A stretch of DNA of 64,000 nucleotides from Dryococelus australis (taxonomy: Eukaryota > Arthropoda > Insecta > Phasmatodea > Phasmatidae), in the NCBI GenBank assembly GCA_029891345.1, contig CM056994.1:227656991-227720990 (forward strand), in the 5' to 3' direction. Position numbers and translations under genes: made by a program. The notes beneath the pieces were generated by a model. The model had not been told where the DNA came from. It ran no database searches and saw only the letters and a program-made list of their open reading frames with translations. Each line of letters starts with the position of its first letter. The stretch's first letter is position 1. Positions 25,189 through 36,599 of this stretch are shown here, one piece after another.

Positions 25189-25422
25189 GTTCACGATAAA
25201 GTGAGCACTTTTTAAGGCCCTCCCAGCAGGCATTAACGGTTATTAAATATATCTTATCGCAGCCCTATGCATTAAATTTTGCTGGTGGTGAAATGTATAC
25301 ACTGTGTTTATTGGTTACATTGCAATGTTTATATCAAAAAGCACCAGTAAGATGGAAATTCGATGAAAGAAAAAATTTATAAGGGCCTTAAAAAGTGGTC
25401 ACTTTACCGTGAACAGCATATA
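25189..25422. mobile_element. MITE nested in the left arm, copy 1
   Basis: Short element with terminal inverted repeats GTTCACGATAAAGTGAGCAC...AAGGCCCT and AGGGCCTTAAAAAGTGGTCA...CCGTGAAC. The same site in the right arm (about 28265-28290) lacks it, giving a direct view of the empty site; the flanks suggest a TA duplication. No coding sequence. Confidence 0.85.
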
Positions 25423-26167
25423 ACGCCGTGTTAGATACAGACTACCTCGACCTTGACCCCATGATGACCTTGAAAATAAAAACTCGTGGAAAATTCCATA
25501 AATACCAGCAAGCATAATACATTACAGACTACTATCGCCATATTAGATGTACAGTACCTCAACCTTGACCACATGACCTTGAATGAGCTTGAAAACAATA
25601 AACTCAAGAAAAAACCTATACAAAGAGGCAGAAGCTAGCTGAGGCTCTCCACCTTTCATGTCAGCTGCTGTCAAACTAAACCTCTAAGCTTATCTCCCTG
25701 CTGCTTATGACATACGAGTATGCAAGCCCTATGACATCATATTAACTTTAAACCAATCGTACTACACCATTAAATATTGTGCAGACACCGCCCAGCCAAC
25801 TACGTGAGGTGGATAAGCTAAAGATTGATGAAAAGATTGGGATTGGGGTTGCAGTGGTGGCAGATGGCGGCTGTGGTGATAGCGGGATATTGGGATTGGG
25901 ATTACTGTGGCGACAGTGACAGTGGCGTTGGTGGGGGTGACGGCGGCCGAGCCTATTGTAGTTGCTACGAACCACTTTAAAGTTGTGAGGGATAAAATTA
26001 TAGGACACAACAATAAAGTTAAAAAACAATTTTTATATAATAATTTACTATTAATATGTAATTACATTTTTATAAGAAAGCAGTTCATCACATCATTTGA
26101 TATAACCCCGATCCTTAAGTTCTCTTATGATCGAAACCACCTCTTTCATGGTCGAGTTACCCCCACG

Positions 26168-26464
26168 TTATGACTTATCGAGCAAATATCTAAGTCTGTC
26201 TACAAGTTTGTTGGGCTCTTTGGTGAACATATCGTCAGTATGCTCAGCGTCTTCTGTATTCTTCGCATCACTTGTCGAAGGAAACTCGTTGGGGAAATGT
26301 GTGGAACCGTCGAAGTAATAATTATCATCTTCAACACTATCATTGTCGTCATAGTCATCATCATCACTGCTGTCTTCATGATTGTCTTCACTTCCTGCTT
26401 GATCATAAATATCAGATTTACTTTTCTTTGTATCAGGAGTTGTATGTTCATCGGTATTTAAAGC
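26168..26464 (-). pseudogene. Acidic reading frame in the spacer of the 5.1-kb element
   Basis: The minus strand is open for 98 codons from 26464 (after a TGA) to TAA at 26170-26168, with no ATG near its start. It is very acidic (DSSDDDDYDDNDSVEDDNYY at its centre) and ends EPNKLVDRLRYLLDKS. The same frame resumes after the TAA for 24 codons (STMKEVVSIIRELKDRGYIK) before a TGA at 26095-26093. From memory, a '(D/E)PN(E/K)LVDRLR-LL ... EI(V/L)SI(L/I)-EL+-G' ending is common in uncharacterised arthropod proteins associated with Maverick elements. If so, this is the 3' end of a former element gene broken by one stop. The reading-frame conservation past the stop argues it was coding recently. Confidence 0.55.
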
Positions 26465-27159
26465 TCATGGTCATTTATTTGGAAGTTCGTTGACTTCACA
26501 CGAACATCTTGCAAGTGTACGTTCTGAACAAACCATCTGTACTGCATCCATTTAGTCTTAAGCATTAACTGTCTCGTCATAATCGTCTGCGGAAACAGTA
26601 CACGTCGATACAGGAGGTATGGATGACATCACCTGCAGGATCCCAGTAGACGAACCCTTGCAGATCTGAATATATTTTTCGCTGTATCATCTTGCAAAAG
26701 CCACATGCGACAATTGTCGTGTTACTTCAGAGAGCGAAAAGGTCGCTTCGTACAGGCTGTTCTCTCATGTCGTCGAGCATTTCTACTATAAGTGAACACT
26801 CGATCGCAGAATCCACACTGGACACAACCAGTTAGCGATGATGCAGGTTGTAGCTCCATGTTAGATGGGGTCAGAGGCAGACCTTCGTTCTTGCAACACA
26901 TATTTGTGGTATAGCGAGAGAGTGTGCTTCCAAATCGATGTTACCTCATGAGTCAAAACATCAACTGTCATTTTTTATATATAAATGTGGTTCTTTTAGC
27001 AGTAAAGAGTCTAGCTTGTGCTCACAAAAGCATTTCCCCAATAAAAGTGATATGTATAAAAAATGGGAGCACTCTGAGAAAACCCAAATTCTCGTTCTAC
27101 CAATAAGACATGCAGGTGCATATATAATAGAAATATGCATATATAGTTACATATGTAAA

Positions 27160-27600
27160 TATATAATTATTTTAAATTTATTTTATACATAATTATGTAC
27201 ATGTATATATTAATAAATATAAAAAAAACTTCAATTTAATTTATATATAACTATGTGCACATAAATATGGGTATACACAATAAAATTAAAGGTTTATATA
27301 AAAGTATGTACATATAATTATGTATATGTATAGGTATATACTATGTAAATAAAGCTTGTTATTCAATTTAATTTATATAGATATAACTATGTGCACATAT
27401 ATGCAAATATAGAAGTATTTTAAGTATAATTTATGTATGTAATATACATATAACTATATAAACATAAAATTATTTTCAATTTCATATATATATATATATA
27501 CATATATGAATATATAAAAATATGTGAATATTTAAAAAAATCTTTTCAATTTAATATATATATAATTATGCACAAATAAAAATATTTTTAATATACCTAC
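27160..27600. repeat. AT-rich degenerate tandem repeat (~90-130 bp)
   Basis: TTCAATTTAATTTATATA followed by ACTATGTGCACATA recurs near 27231 and 27364, and in weaker form near 27475 and 27545. It is within the spacer of the 5.1-kb element. No gene is seen between 26470 and 27640. Confidence 0.55.
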
Positions 27601-28429
27601 AAGCATATTTACGTAACATATTGATATGTAATTACCTCCGGGTTTCTTCTAAAAATATAATTATAAAATAATAATAAATTGTTATAAAATAATTGTTGTT
27701 TCCATTATTTTTGTGTCGTATCCTTTTATCCCTCACAACTTTGAAGTGGTTCTTAGCAACTATAATCGGCTTGGCCACTGCCACCGCATTCCCAAACCCA
27801 ATCCCAATCCACCACCACCACCACCACCGCAATTCCAATTCCAATCCCAATCTTTCCGTCAATCTTTAGCAGCTCCACCTCGCGTGATTGGCTGGACAGT
27901 GTCTTCACAATGTATTAATGGAGCATTACGATTGGTTCAAAGTCAATATTATGCCATAGGGCTTGCATGCTCTTATAACATAAGCAGTAGAGAGGTAAGC
28001 AGAGAGGTTTAGCTTGACAGCAGCTGACATGGAATGTGGATCGTCTCGGCTAGCTTCTGCCTCTTTGCATAGATTTTTTCTCGGGGATTTTGTTTCTCAA
28101 GGACATTCGAAGTCATAGGGCCAAGGTTGAGGTAGTTTACATCTAATATGGAGGTAGTAGTCTGTAATGTATAATGCTTGTTGACTTTTATGGATTTTTC
28201 TCGAGTTTATATTATTAAGGTCATTCAAAGTCGTGGGGTCAAGATCGAGGTAGTCTGGATTTGACATGGCGGTAGTAGTCTGGAATGTATTATGTTTGCT
28301 GACTTTTATGCATTTTCTCTCGAGTTTTGCTTTTCATGGTCATTCAAGGTCATGGGGTCAAGTTTGTGGTTATTGGCTTTCAATATGGCGGAAGGATGAT
28401 GTCTACCAAGATGGTGGTTGCTTACCAAG

Positions 28430-28620
28430 ATGATGGCCTCCAGTAACATAGGATAGACAAATGATGTACTAAAAAATGTTATATGGCCACCTCTAGTAAC
28501 GTATACACAAAGATGGTGGCCTCCAGTAACGTATAAACAAATGACGAACGTTAAAACAAATATGGCAGCCTCCAGTAACATAGAAACAAAGATGGATGCC
28601 TCTATTAGCATGTATACAAA
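28430..28620. repeat. TTACTGGAGG sub-repeats, right arm (complement)
   Basis: Mirror image of 24860-25060: GGTGGCCTCCAGTAACGTAT units spaced about 60 bp. Confidence 0.8.
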
Positions 28621-29271
28621 TGACGAACGAAAAAAACAAGACGACTGAATGAGTATAGGTGAGGGAGTCTGTATTCTGCTGGAGTCGAACAGGGGTGAAT
28701 AATTGGTGGTGCTGGGGAGGCCTTTGGTAATTAAATTTTTTTTAGATTGGTGTAAGTTTTTAAATTATTTTTTAAATTATTTTTAATAATTTTTAACAAT
28801 ACATTTTTTATAATAAATTTTGGGATTTTTTTTTTTAATTTTTCGGGATTTTTTCATTTTCAAGGTCAAAATTCAAGGTCAAAAGTCAATGGTTCTGACC
28901 CGTTCACCTGGCTCCAAGGTCACCGGAGTCGCTGATACCTGTCAACTTTTCCAAAAAAATGAGCCATTTCTGAGGATCCTGTTAATAATTTTGAATATTG
29001 TTTTAATGATTTTGGTAGTAAATATTTTCGTAATTTTTTTGATTTTTTTTTTTTTTTAATTCTTAAGGATTTTTTTGGAATTTTTATTTTTTTTTAAGTA
29101 TTTTTTGGGGTCAGAGGTCTTTCATGTCAAGGTCAATGTAAATGGTCACATGGGTCAGGGGTGAAAAGTAAATGCCATACAATATGGTGGTTGGGTGACG
29201 TAACAACATGGCGGCTTCCCCGGCTCCGATGCTCGATGTCCTTGCACGTCAAGGAACTATTCCCTACTACT

Positions 29272-29277
29272 TACGAG
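29272..29277 (+). other. Target-site duplication, right (TACGAG)
   Basis: Counterpart of 24183-24188, one mismatch. Confidence 0.7.
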
Positions 29278-29278
29278 T

Positions 29279-29280
29279 AT

Positions 29281-29370
<90 letters not shown>
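29279..29370. repeat. (TA)n microsatellite
   Basis: About 40 TA dinucleotides followed by ACACACAC, directly next to the right target duplication of the 5.1-kb element. Confidence 0.95.
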
Positions 29371-30015
29371 TGTATTTGGCAAATTCATTACAATGCCAGT
29401 TTGTATGTGTACGTCCAGCCAGTTCAAAATAATTCTGTAATTTTGTTCTATAAGTTTATGTAATATAGATTTGAAAAATTTTTGAATAAGTGACATATTT
29501 CTATAATTTTCAGCTGATACTGTTTCTTGAATTTCTACGTATTCATAATTCGGTAAGTCGTCAATAAAATGGCGTTCCTGACATTAACTTCAACAGTCTG
29601 AGATTATAAATACGCCAACTGCTGAAAATGTACTCAAATCTTCCGTAAGATTTGAATTTCAAATATTAATTAACTCTAGTTAAACGAATTCCGGTTAGAC
29701 CCGTTTTCTATGAAAACTGTTGGGGATTACAATGAAAAAAAAACGGAAGGTTTTGCCTAAACTAGTACAGTACAAAACATCTCCACTATTAGGTAACAAT
29801 TAATTTCTGCTCGCAGTTCATCAGGAATGGCTCTACATACATCACACTGATGCAAAAATTCAAATTAGCCGATGATACAGAATTTGAATGACGGGGTATC
29901 GTAAGCTAGGTCAGTAAAAAAGTCACATATGAAGAATGACAGAGTAGTGAACCTGAACTGTGACGCCTCAGTGGCTGAGTCTTAGTGGTCAGTTACTGTA
30001 AAAGTGAGTACTGGC
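29371..30015. other. Intron upstream of the exon C donor, no gene seen
   Basis: AT-rich intron sequence with no recognised feature. Confidence 0.6.
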
Positions 30016-30288
30016 CTGGAAGAAGCGTGTGGTGGCTGTGTTTCCGTAGAGAAAGCCCCTGAGCCCGAACTGGCGGTGTCCAAAGTGGCGGAGCCAGGGA
30101 GTGATGGGGAGCGTACCGCCTGTCGCGTCTAACTCTCCAATAGCGTAGCAGCACTTATCCGCCAGTTGGTACAGCAGGTCGTGCTCCGATGGCGGGAAGC
30201 GCTCCCCGAACAGAGCGTGGCACAGGACATTGGCGCCTCCAACACTCAGCGCCTGGGGCAGGCGCAGGTAGCCGTCCTTCAGCGCTGT
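30016..30288 (-). CDS. Cytochrome P450 exon C (D- to G-helix region)
   Basis: Minus-strand exon of 273 nt, exactly 91 codons, phase 0 at both ends. It starts TALKDGYLRLP after the acceptor CAG at 30291-30289. It contains the conserved stretch GGANVLCHALFGERF (E helix and following loop) and ends GNTATTRFFQ. The family pattern FFxxxxxEHKKT continues perfectly into exon D if the exon stops after CAG at 30016. That requires a GC donor (CAG|GCCAGT). The nearest GT donor (GT at 30011-30010) would leave phase 1 and break the frame into exon D unless a different acceptor were used. The open frame is clean and conserved, so the exon is very likely functional. The exact 3' end is the only uncertain part. 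Confidence 0.9.
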
Positions 30289-30594
30289 CTGCAACAAGCA
30301 TGCATTACTTATCTGCCTATTCCTACTTTTCCGTACATACATACTTTAGTGATCGTTTGGATTAGCAGCCAATGTCACTGGACCTAATACAACATTCTTT
30401 ACAGAGAAAAAAGGAGGGTAGTACAGCAAAATCGTTTCATATTACGAACCTATTGACGGTCACAGGATATGATGGCAAAAAATATTCTGGATCAATGGCT
30501 GGAACACTGCTAGCATAAGAAGCTTATCAGCATGTGAATTTTATTCAATGCAGCGTTTTAAAAGTGAAACTTTAAAATATTTCCAAAATTATAT

Positions 30595-30595
30595 A

Positions 30596-30657
<62 letters not shown>
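30595..30657. repeat. (TG)n(TA)n microsatellite
   Basis: A short GTGTGTGT run followed by about 24 TA dinucleotides, in intron B-C. Confidence 0.95.
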
Positions 30658-30661
<4 letters not shown>

Positions 30662-31990
30662 TAAACATTTTTGTTTCTCATTCAGGCTTTCCGTATTTAA
30701 ATCAAGTACAAACTTCTCTATAATGTACTGTTAAGCATTTTTCCCATCACTTATTAATTACAATTATAGTATTATTTACAAACAGCAAGAAAACTTCCTT
30801 CTCGACATATAAATTATTCAGATTAAATCAAATCAAAACTTGTTAATGGAAAATAAGGAATATGCCATTGTGGTCGAATGCATGTCCAGTGAATAAATGT
30901 TTACACGCTCTCAGCTAATCGGCATTGATTCATGCGTGACCAGTGTTTCAGTATGGGGAAAAAATACAGTTTAGGCGGTAAATGCGACGTAAGCGTTGAT
31001 CTCACCCATCTCATGTGGTGAATGTGAGTGAGACATTCCGTCATTGCAGCAACTGTGCCAGGTGCTGCAGTGTGCAACTGTGAGCCGTAGATGGAATATG
31101 GTGTAGTGTAGTAACGTGTCAGCTGCGTAATAACAATCGCTGTCTCACAACAGTGAATGAAAGTTTTTTCCCCATTAAAAGTACCAAAACCATGTGAATT
31201 TGTCTAAAGCATGCATAATGTTTAGATGTATAAGTGCTTTGATACTTTGGCACACTTATTTTAATAGAGTTGTAATAAAACTACCATGTAATCAAATGAA
31301 ACATACCGTAATACATTTGTCAGAACGTCGATTTGATGTAAAACTAAATGTAAACAAACCACAGGTCACTATTTAAATGCGTGATTCTGACAGTTCTCAT
31401 AGCAATAAGTGAGCTGGTGTCAAGAACATGCGCAAAAGATGAAGATCATTCAACACTATCTTCAGCCCATGGTGTGAATTTTCCAATTCAAAACGTGTGC
31501 TTATATCTGCAGTGACAGTCACAGATGTCCCAGAGTGAGGAAAGCTCTTACTAGGGAATCATGGTTATAAAATGCATAAATGGCGCTCTATTGTAGTTCT
31601 GCATCTCTGACATATTGTCTAATCAACATAAAGCATCCTGTAGTAAGTTATCTGTTGAAATTAATCTGTCATGGCATTACATGCTAGTAATTAGAGACAA
31701 TAATAACTCTTGCCCGAAAGACAAGCGTAGTGAAGAACCCCATTATTATTTTAAAATAAATAACAGAATGCCGAAAAATCATTGTACAGGTGAATCGAGA
31801 AAATTTTGATAGACAGCAGAAGACGAAACTTGGCATTAGTATGGCAAAGGTACAAACAGGCAAAACACAATAACAGAGCGGCTAATAAGGATCACGGCTA
31901 CTCCGTAAAGTCACACACACCGCGCAGAGACGTGGCATGTGTCTACGAGGTAGTCCAAGAGTTCTTGTGGCAGCTGATCCCATCCCGCTC
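30658..31990. other. Intron B-C, no gene seen
   Basis: AT-rich to neutral sequence. The open frames of 60-70 codons here have no supporting motif. Confidence 0.55.
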
Positions 31991-31999
31991 GAAGAGCAG

Positions 32000-32640
32000 C
32001 TTGGATGTCGTGAAGTGTCCTCGATACATGCTGACGTGCAGAAAAAAAAACATCTTTCTAATACAATATTAGCCATACTCTACTGTATTATATGGCAAAT
32101 GGGTATTTTCACCTTCGAGAAATTCGTCCACAAAACGTCTATATGAGGCATGTATTACGATTCACTGAGACGAAGTCTCCACCGACTGCACCTACGTAGG
32201 TAGAGCTTAACTTCTCGTCGACAGCGATGTCATAAGAGAGGGAAAAAAATTTCTCTGAGAAGCAAAAACGGGGAAAGAATCGATCATGGCCAAGTTACCA
32301 TCCTTGTATTCGCTTAGAGTAGTTTCAAGAAACAATGGAAAATGGCAATCTTGATGTCTGGACAGGGAATCGGACCCGAGTCCTCCCAAATGAGAGCCCA
32401 GTTGTATATTACTGTGCGACCTCACTTGGTAAGTGCAGTATGGAGGTCGTGAAGTGTCCTCGGGGGAGGATGAGAGCAGCAAAACATTTCCTAAAGCGTC
32501 TCACAGTCGCGGCATATTGGTTCAGATTCGGAGAAATTATTAGCAAGTGGATATCTTCACCTTCAGAAATTCGTCCACCAAATTGCTCAGTGCGGGCATA
32601 AAGTACCATCCACAAATGTGAAGTCTGCGCCAACTGCACC
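32000..32640. repeat. Direct duplication of about 200 bp (32002-32206 and 32445-32640)
   Basis: Both copies contain GTCGTGAAGTGTCCTCG, later TTCACCTTC(G)AGAAATTCGTC and then GAAGTCT(C/G)C(A/G)CC with ACTGCACCT. They are diverged, and the SINE relic at 32283-32434 lies between them. They may be pieces of an old transposon on the minus strand; I could not identify a transposase frame. Confidence 0.6.
32283..32434 (-). mobile_element. tRNA-type SINE relic (second family)
   Basis: On the minus strand: AAGTGAGGTCGCACAGTAAT, then CTGGGCTCTCATTTGGGAGG, then a perfect-looking box B, CGGGTCCGATTCCC, and a tail with GGATGGTAAC. This layout (gg-tcgc-cagt...actc(g)cattcgggaggac...ggttcgattcccgtccggccatc...gggatggtt) is that of a SINE widespread in insects, recalled from memory. 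Confidence 0.65.
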
Positions 32641-32682
32641 TCGGGAAAGTCGTGCACTCCTCGTGCACGACTTTCCCGAGGT
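32638..32682. repeat. Perfect palindrome, 20-bp arms, 5-nt loop
   Basis: Left arm ACCTCGGGAAAGTCGTGCAC (32638-32657), loop TCCTC, right arm the exact reverse complement (32663-32682). It sits at the end of the second copy of the 200-bp duplication. Confidence 0.98.
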
Positions 32683-32699
32683 ATCTAGTCTTGGCACCT

Positions 32700-34385
32700 C
32701 TTTGGTAACACCGACACAAATTAACCAATCCGTAAGCTCACTGAGCATGAAGTCTGCTTCCAATGTTTCTGGGAGTCAACCAGTTTACACTTACCCTCAA
32801 AATCGCTATGAGACGGAAATCATTAAGTAAACAGAATGGGACCTCATTTGTGAAGAGCACGTTCCTCCATCCATTTAACGTTTAGTTTCGATGTCACTGG
32901 CCTCAATGTAAAGGGGCCTTTCCGTGCACTGTAGGATGCGGGACATACACTGCTGGACGACCTACATAAAGACCATCGTGTCCTGAACCTCCAGTACACA
33001 GTTTGCCGAGAAACTAAAAAACTAGAAGCAGCTGCAAGCTGTGCGGAAAGCTATTTTGCAGACTTCAGCTAATTTTCCTTTGCAGTTAAGGCCATGTATT
33101 GGGCTTTTTGGGGGGGCATATGGGGGGAGGGGGTATTTTTGTGTGTAGAAACCATCGCCAATATCATTACATGACTCTTTGCGGCACATTCAAGGCAGCT
33201 GCGATGTCGGTTTGTGTCTGGCCAACTTACAGACTTCCGATTGTTCTCCCCTGCGAAAGTGTGTGGACCCCTGGCGTCATACCATTACAGTTAACGTTTT
33301 GCCAAGAGACCGCACTCAGCTCACTGCTAAGATAGTGACGAATGCGACTCTATGGGTATGGTTATGTGTGTGCTGTTTCCTTTTCGACCACGCGACTATC
33401 AGAAGCTGACAGTATCCGTGACCTATGTAACGAGCAGGATGAAATTGTCGTACGTTCCGTGTTCAACTTTTATGGCTTCCACTCGTCTTTTCTCCCATCA
33501 TCATTCTAGTATTATCATTATGATTAACATTTGAACACGACTGTATCAGTGCATCTATACATACGTTAAATTGTGGTCTTATTGTCAGTGGTTGGACCCA
33601 CGCGAGTCACTGCTTAACAATGATAATATTTCACAAAAACAGTTAGAAAGGGAATATTTGTATACAATAAGTATTCTGTTTTTCACTTCTCATTAGTGTT
33701 TTGATTCGATGGAGTGACGTCAGAGTTGGTGCGCCACTTGACAAGTCATGACGAGGCCAAGAATGTGCCTAGAAAGTGAAGTGTAATCTGGTTACATTCC
33801 TTGAGCAGAATACATCATCGTTCAGGGTTCCCTCAAATAAACGCCTGACATTTTTATGTAGTCTGCCAGACAATTACATACATGATTTTCTTAGGTTCAT
33901 AAGTTTTTCAAATGCTTAATGGTGCTTATAATACGTTTGATTAAAATAGTTTTATTGAGATTATTTTAGATGGAAATAGCAATATATATTTTAAGTATTT
34001 TCCATGTTAACACATATATCTAAACACCTCAGTTCTTGACAAAATGATTAAAGATATGTTTAATAAAAAGAACTGTGAAAGAATTTAATTAAATATAATT
34101 GAAAAATGTTTGAATCCGATTATGACAAAGAAGATTAAAACAATGTTTTACCATAATTATGCACTGTTAGTTTCTCTCGTTCAACAGGTGAATGGCACGC
34201 TGCAATTGGAAGACGGGATATTTAAAACTGAAATGAGTCAGAAACCCTTGTCTTATCTGGAACTCTCACAAGGCACTTTCCACATAAAAACTAAACAAGA
34301 AGTTAAAGTCTATAATGGTTACAAATGAACGCGTGTGTTGCAGTGATGTTGCAAGGGCGAGTGAGTGAAGTCGCGGTGTAGTCAC
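32700..34385. other. Intron B-C, decayed transposon-like sequence, no gene seen
   Basis: GC-neutral, with a G-rich patch (33104-33130). The texture between 32860 and 33540 suggests decayed transposon sequence, but no motif is readable in any frame. The rest is AT-rich intron up to the exon B donor. Confidence 0.4.
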
Positions 34386-34549
34386 CTCGTCCTTCCTGGC
34401 GCCGCTGATGAGGTCGAGTAGGTCCTGCACCTCTTGTCGCTCCACATCCTCGAAGCTGCGGGAACGCCTCGCGTAGCCCAGATCTCTCATGTTCCTCAGC
34501 GTGAACCGCCTCTGGTTCCTCCACTTCTCCCCGTCCGTGAAGAACAGGC
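34386..34549 (-). CDS. Cytochrome P450 exon B (C-helix exon)
   Basis: Minus-strand exon of 164 nt. It encodes LFFTDGEKWRNQRRF followed by TLRNMRDLGYARRS and an acidic helix ending GARKDE. WRNQR matches the C-helix WxxxR motif, whose Trp and Arg contact a heme propionate. FTDG and LRNMRDLGYARRS are typical of insect clan-2 families such as CYP303, CYP304 and CYP305. The acceptor is CAG at 34552-34550 and the donor is GAG|GTGACT with GT at 34385-34384. The exon starts in phase 1, fitting exon A, and ends in phase 0, fitting exon C. The intron to exon A is 19.2 kb and carries two large transposons. No frameshift or stop is seen. Confidence 0.93.
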
Positions 34550-34649
34550 CTGCCGCAATACCACAGTGTCGGTGTCGCTGCCGCTGACATCTCTAAACCC
34601 CCTGTCACACTGCCAAGTTTTCCCGCCCAAACGCTTCCTATAAATTTGG

Positions 34650-36300
34650 TCAAATAAAGTTGTACAGTTGTGACGTCATCGAAACGTCATAAACGACACC
34701 ATATTTGTCTGAGAAAGTTGAATGACTTTAGTTTTCGTCAAACATTTGAAGATTGGACCGGTTCTAAAATGTCTTTGATGTTTGATGGCCTCAGTCAATC
34801 AGTATCGTGCACGACAAACATGAACGTCAAGAAACTATAAAATAACGAATAATTGCTGGAAACGAAGTAGGTTATGAAGATAATTAATTTATGCAGAAGC
34901 TGTCTGGGCATGAATGCTATTTTAAGTGAATATTGCACATTATATTGCAAATTCAGAGGCATTAAATTTAATTGCACATCTGATAGATAAAATTTTAATT
35001 TAGTAAAGAAACGAAAATAAATTAGAACATTCCTTACATTTCTTTCTGTAATGAAGTGCATGGAAAATCAAAAGCAATATGTCACTATTAAAATAATTTT
35101 AAAATAATAATTTGCTTTGGATCATCCCAGTAAAAATTATTTGATATTGTGACACATTTTCCAAACCATTCAAGATTATTTGTACATTTCGTTAGAAGGA
35201 AAAATTTGATGACCGATTCTTGTCTTCAAATTTTATTGTAAAGCATAGTAGAAGGCGAATATTTGACAGTGTGACAGAGGCTTTACACACACAGCTAGTA
35301 TGTCGATAACACAGACTACCTGAGACTGCGATTACCTCGCCTCTTCTGGGCTAAATATTACAAAAAATGGTTTAATATGGTGATGCGTATTTGGATGAAG
35401 TTCTGTCACCCCTGCCAAACTTGTTGCTTATATCAAGTAGTTGTCATATGGGGACGTAACTGTTTTCCAACTACTTATTTTTTTGTTCAGAATGTAAAAA
35501 TTAACTAAAATTCGCCGTGTGTTATTTTACTAACCCCTACCCTGACCCCCTCTGTTGAAGGTTTTACGCAAAATATTTATTGAATATCAAGTGACACATG
35601 TGCAGGTAGACAACACTCATCACACTCGAAGTTTAATTGTGTGCGTTTATTAAATACACACCCATTTGCGAGACTAGCGCTCCCGAAACACTCGAGAATA
35701 CATTCTAACAGGATTTAAAAAATAAATGCCAGCAATAAATTTCAAACGATGTGCTATACTTTAAAAATATGCTAAAAATTTGTCTAGTAAATTACAACTT
35801 CCAGTGCTTTTAAAAATGCAACTCTTTGTACTACACGATCTTCGGAAATTAAACTCCCAAACTATGGGAGATGATTCGTTGTGAAAAAAAAATTGGGTTT
35901 GGTTGTGCTGGGGACACGGCAATTTTTTTTTGCATGAATACGTCTACGTTGACGCGGTTGGACGCCTTGATGTTGATTTTACGTTCCCAGCACCGCTTCA
36001 CTCGATGATATGGGGTTTTATGGCTATCACTGGATTCCTTTTGATATGCTTTTTCCAACCGTATGCGATTTCTATATTTCCACTTGGATTTTTGACAATT
36101 ATAGGCCGAAATTGTGTTAAGTTTTCTTAATTTTTTACATTAACTGTATACAGTTTCACCATAACCACGCCACACAAATGTTTTTATACACGCAATCGAT
36201 TGATCTTGACGAAAGCTGTCGATTTAAACCTAAACGAGCGTCGTAACTTCTCATAGTCAAAAGTTATATTACGCGGAAGTTATAAGACACGGCGAAACGA
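34650..36300. other. Intron A-B, no gene seen
   Basis: AT-rich sequence between exon B and the poly-C tract. Short frames only. Confidence 0.6.
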
Positions 36301-36313
36301 ACTCCAAATTTAA

Positions 36314-36334
36314 CCCCCCCCCCCCCCCCCCCCC
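36314..36334 (+). repeat. Poly-C tract
   Basis: A run of 21 C residues. Confidence 0.9.
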
Positions 36335-36599
36335 ATAAGCGCGCTATGCTTCGCAGTCCTCACTCAACATAACACATATTCTTTGATCCTTTGGCAATCG
36401 AGTGGTGTAACTGAAATTTGATTTTAGAAGATATATTCGGAGCTGTAATGCCAAACTGTATCCCCCGATTTTGTTTACATCGGATTTTCTAGACTGCCTC
36501 CCATTATGATGGCAAATTTAAAGACATATTCACGTCAATAAAATTGAGAATATACAGAACATCATATATCTACGAGCATATGAATATAAGGTTTTGAAA

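Larger units (their letters stand above)
24189..29271. mobile_element. Maverick/Polinton-like element with long inverted repeats (5.1 kb)
   Basis: The left end AGTAGTAGGGAATAG is mirrored at the right end by CTATTCCCTACTACT. Inverted arms run 24189-~26082 and ~27641-29271 (about 1.6 kb each once a nested 234-bp MITE is discounted), and align through shared blocks such as GCCGCCATGTTGTTACGT, CACCCCTGACCCATGTGA and the 'TTACTGGAGG' repeats. The 6-bp flanking duplication with AG...CT ends is the known hallmark of Maverick/Polinton integration; the length and the lack of polymerase, integrase and capsid genes make this a non-autonomous or gutted member. It lies wholly inside P450 intron C-D. Confidence 0.75.

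Noticed and set aside
29208..29496. Frames rich in Tyr-Ile repeats
   Set aside because: Translation of the (TA)n run beside the 5.1-kb element.
30001..30016. GT donor at 30011-30010 for exon C
   Set aside because: It leaves phase 1 and breaks the frame with exon D at its best acceptor; an alternative acceptor (CTAG|AA) would delete residues from a conserved helix.
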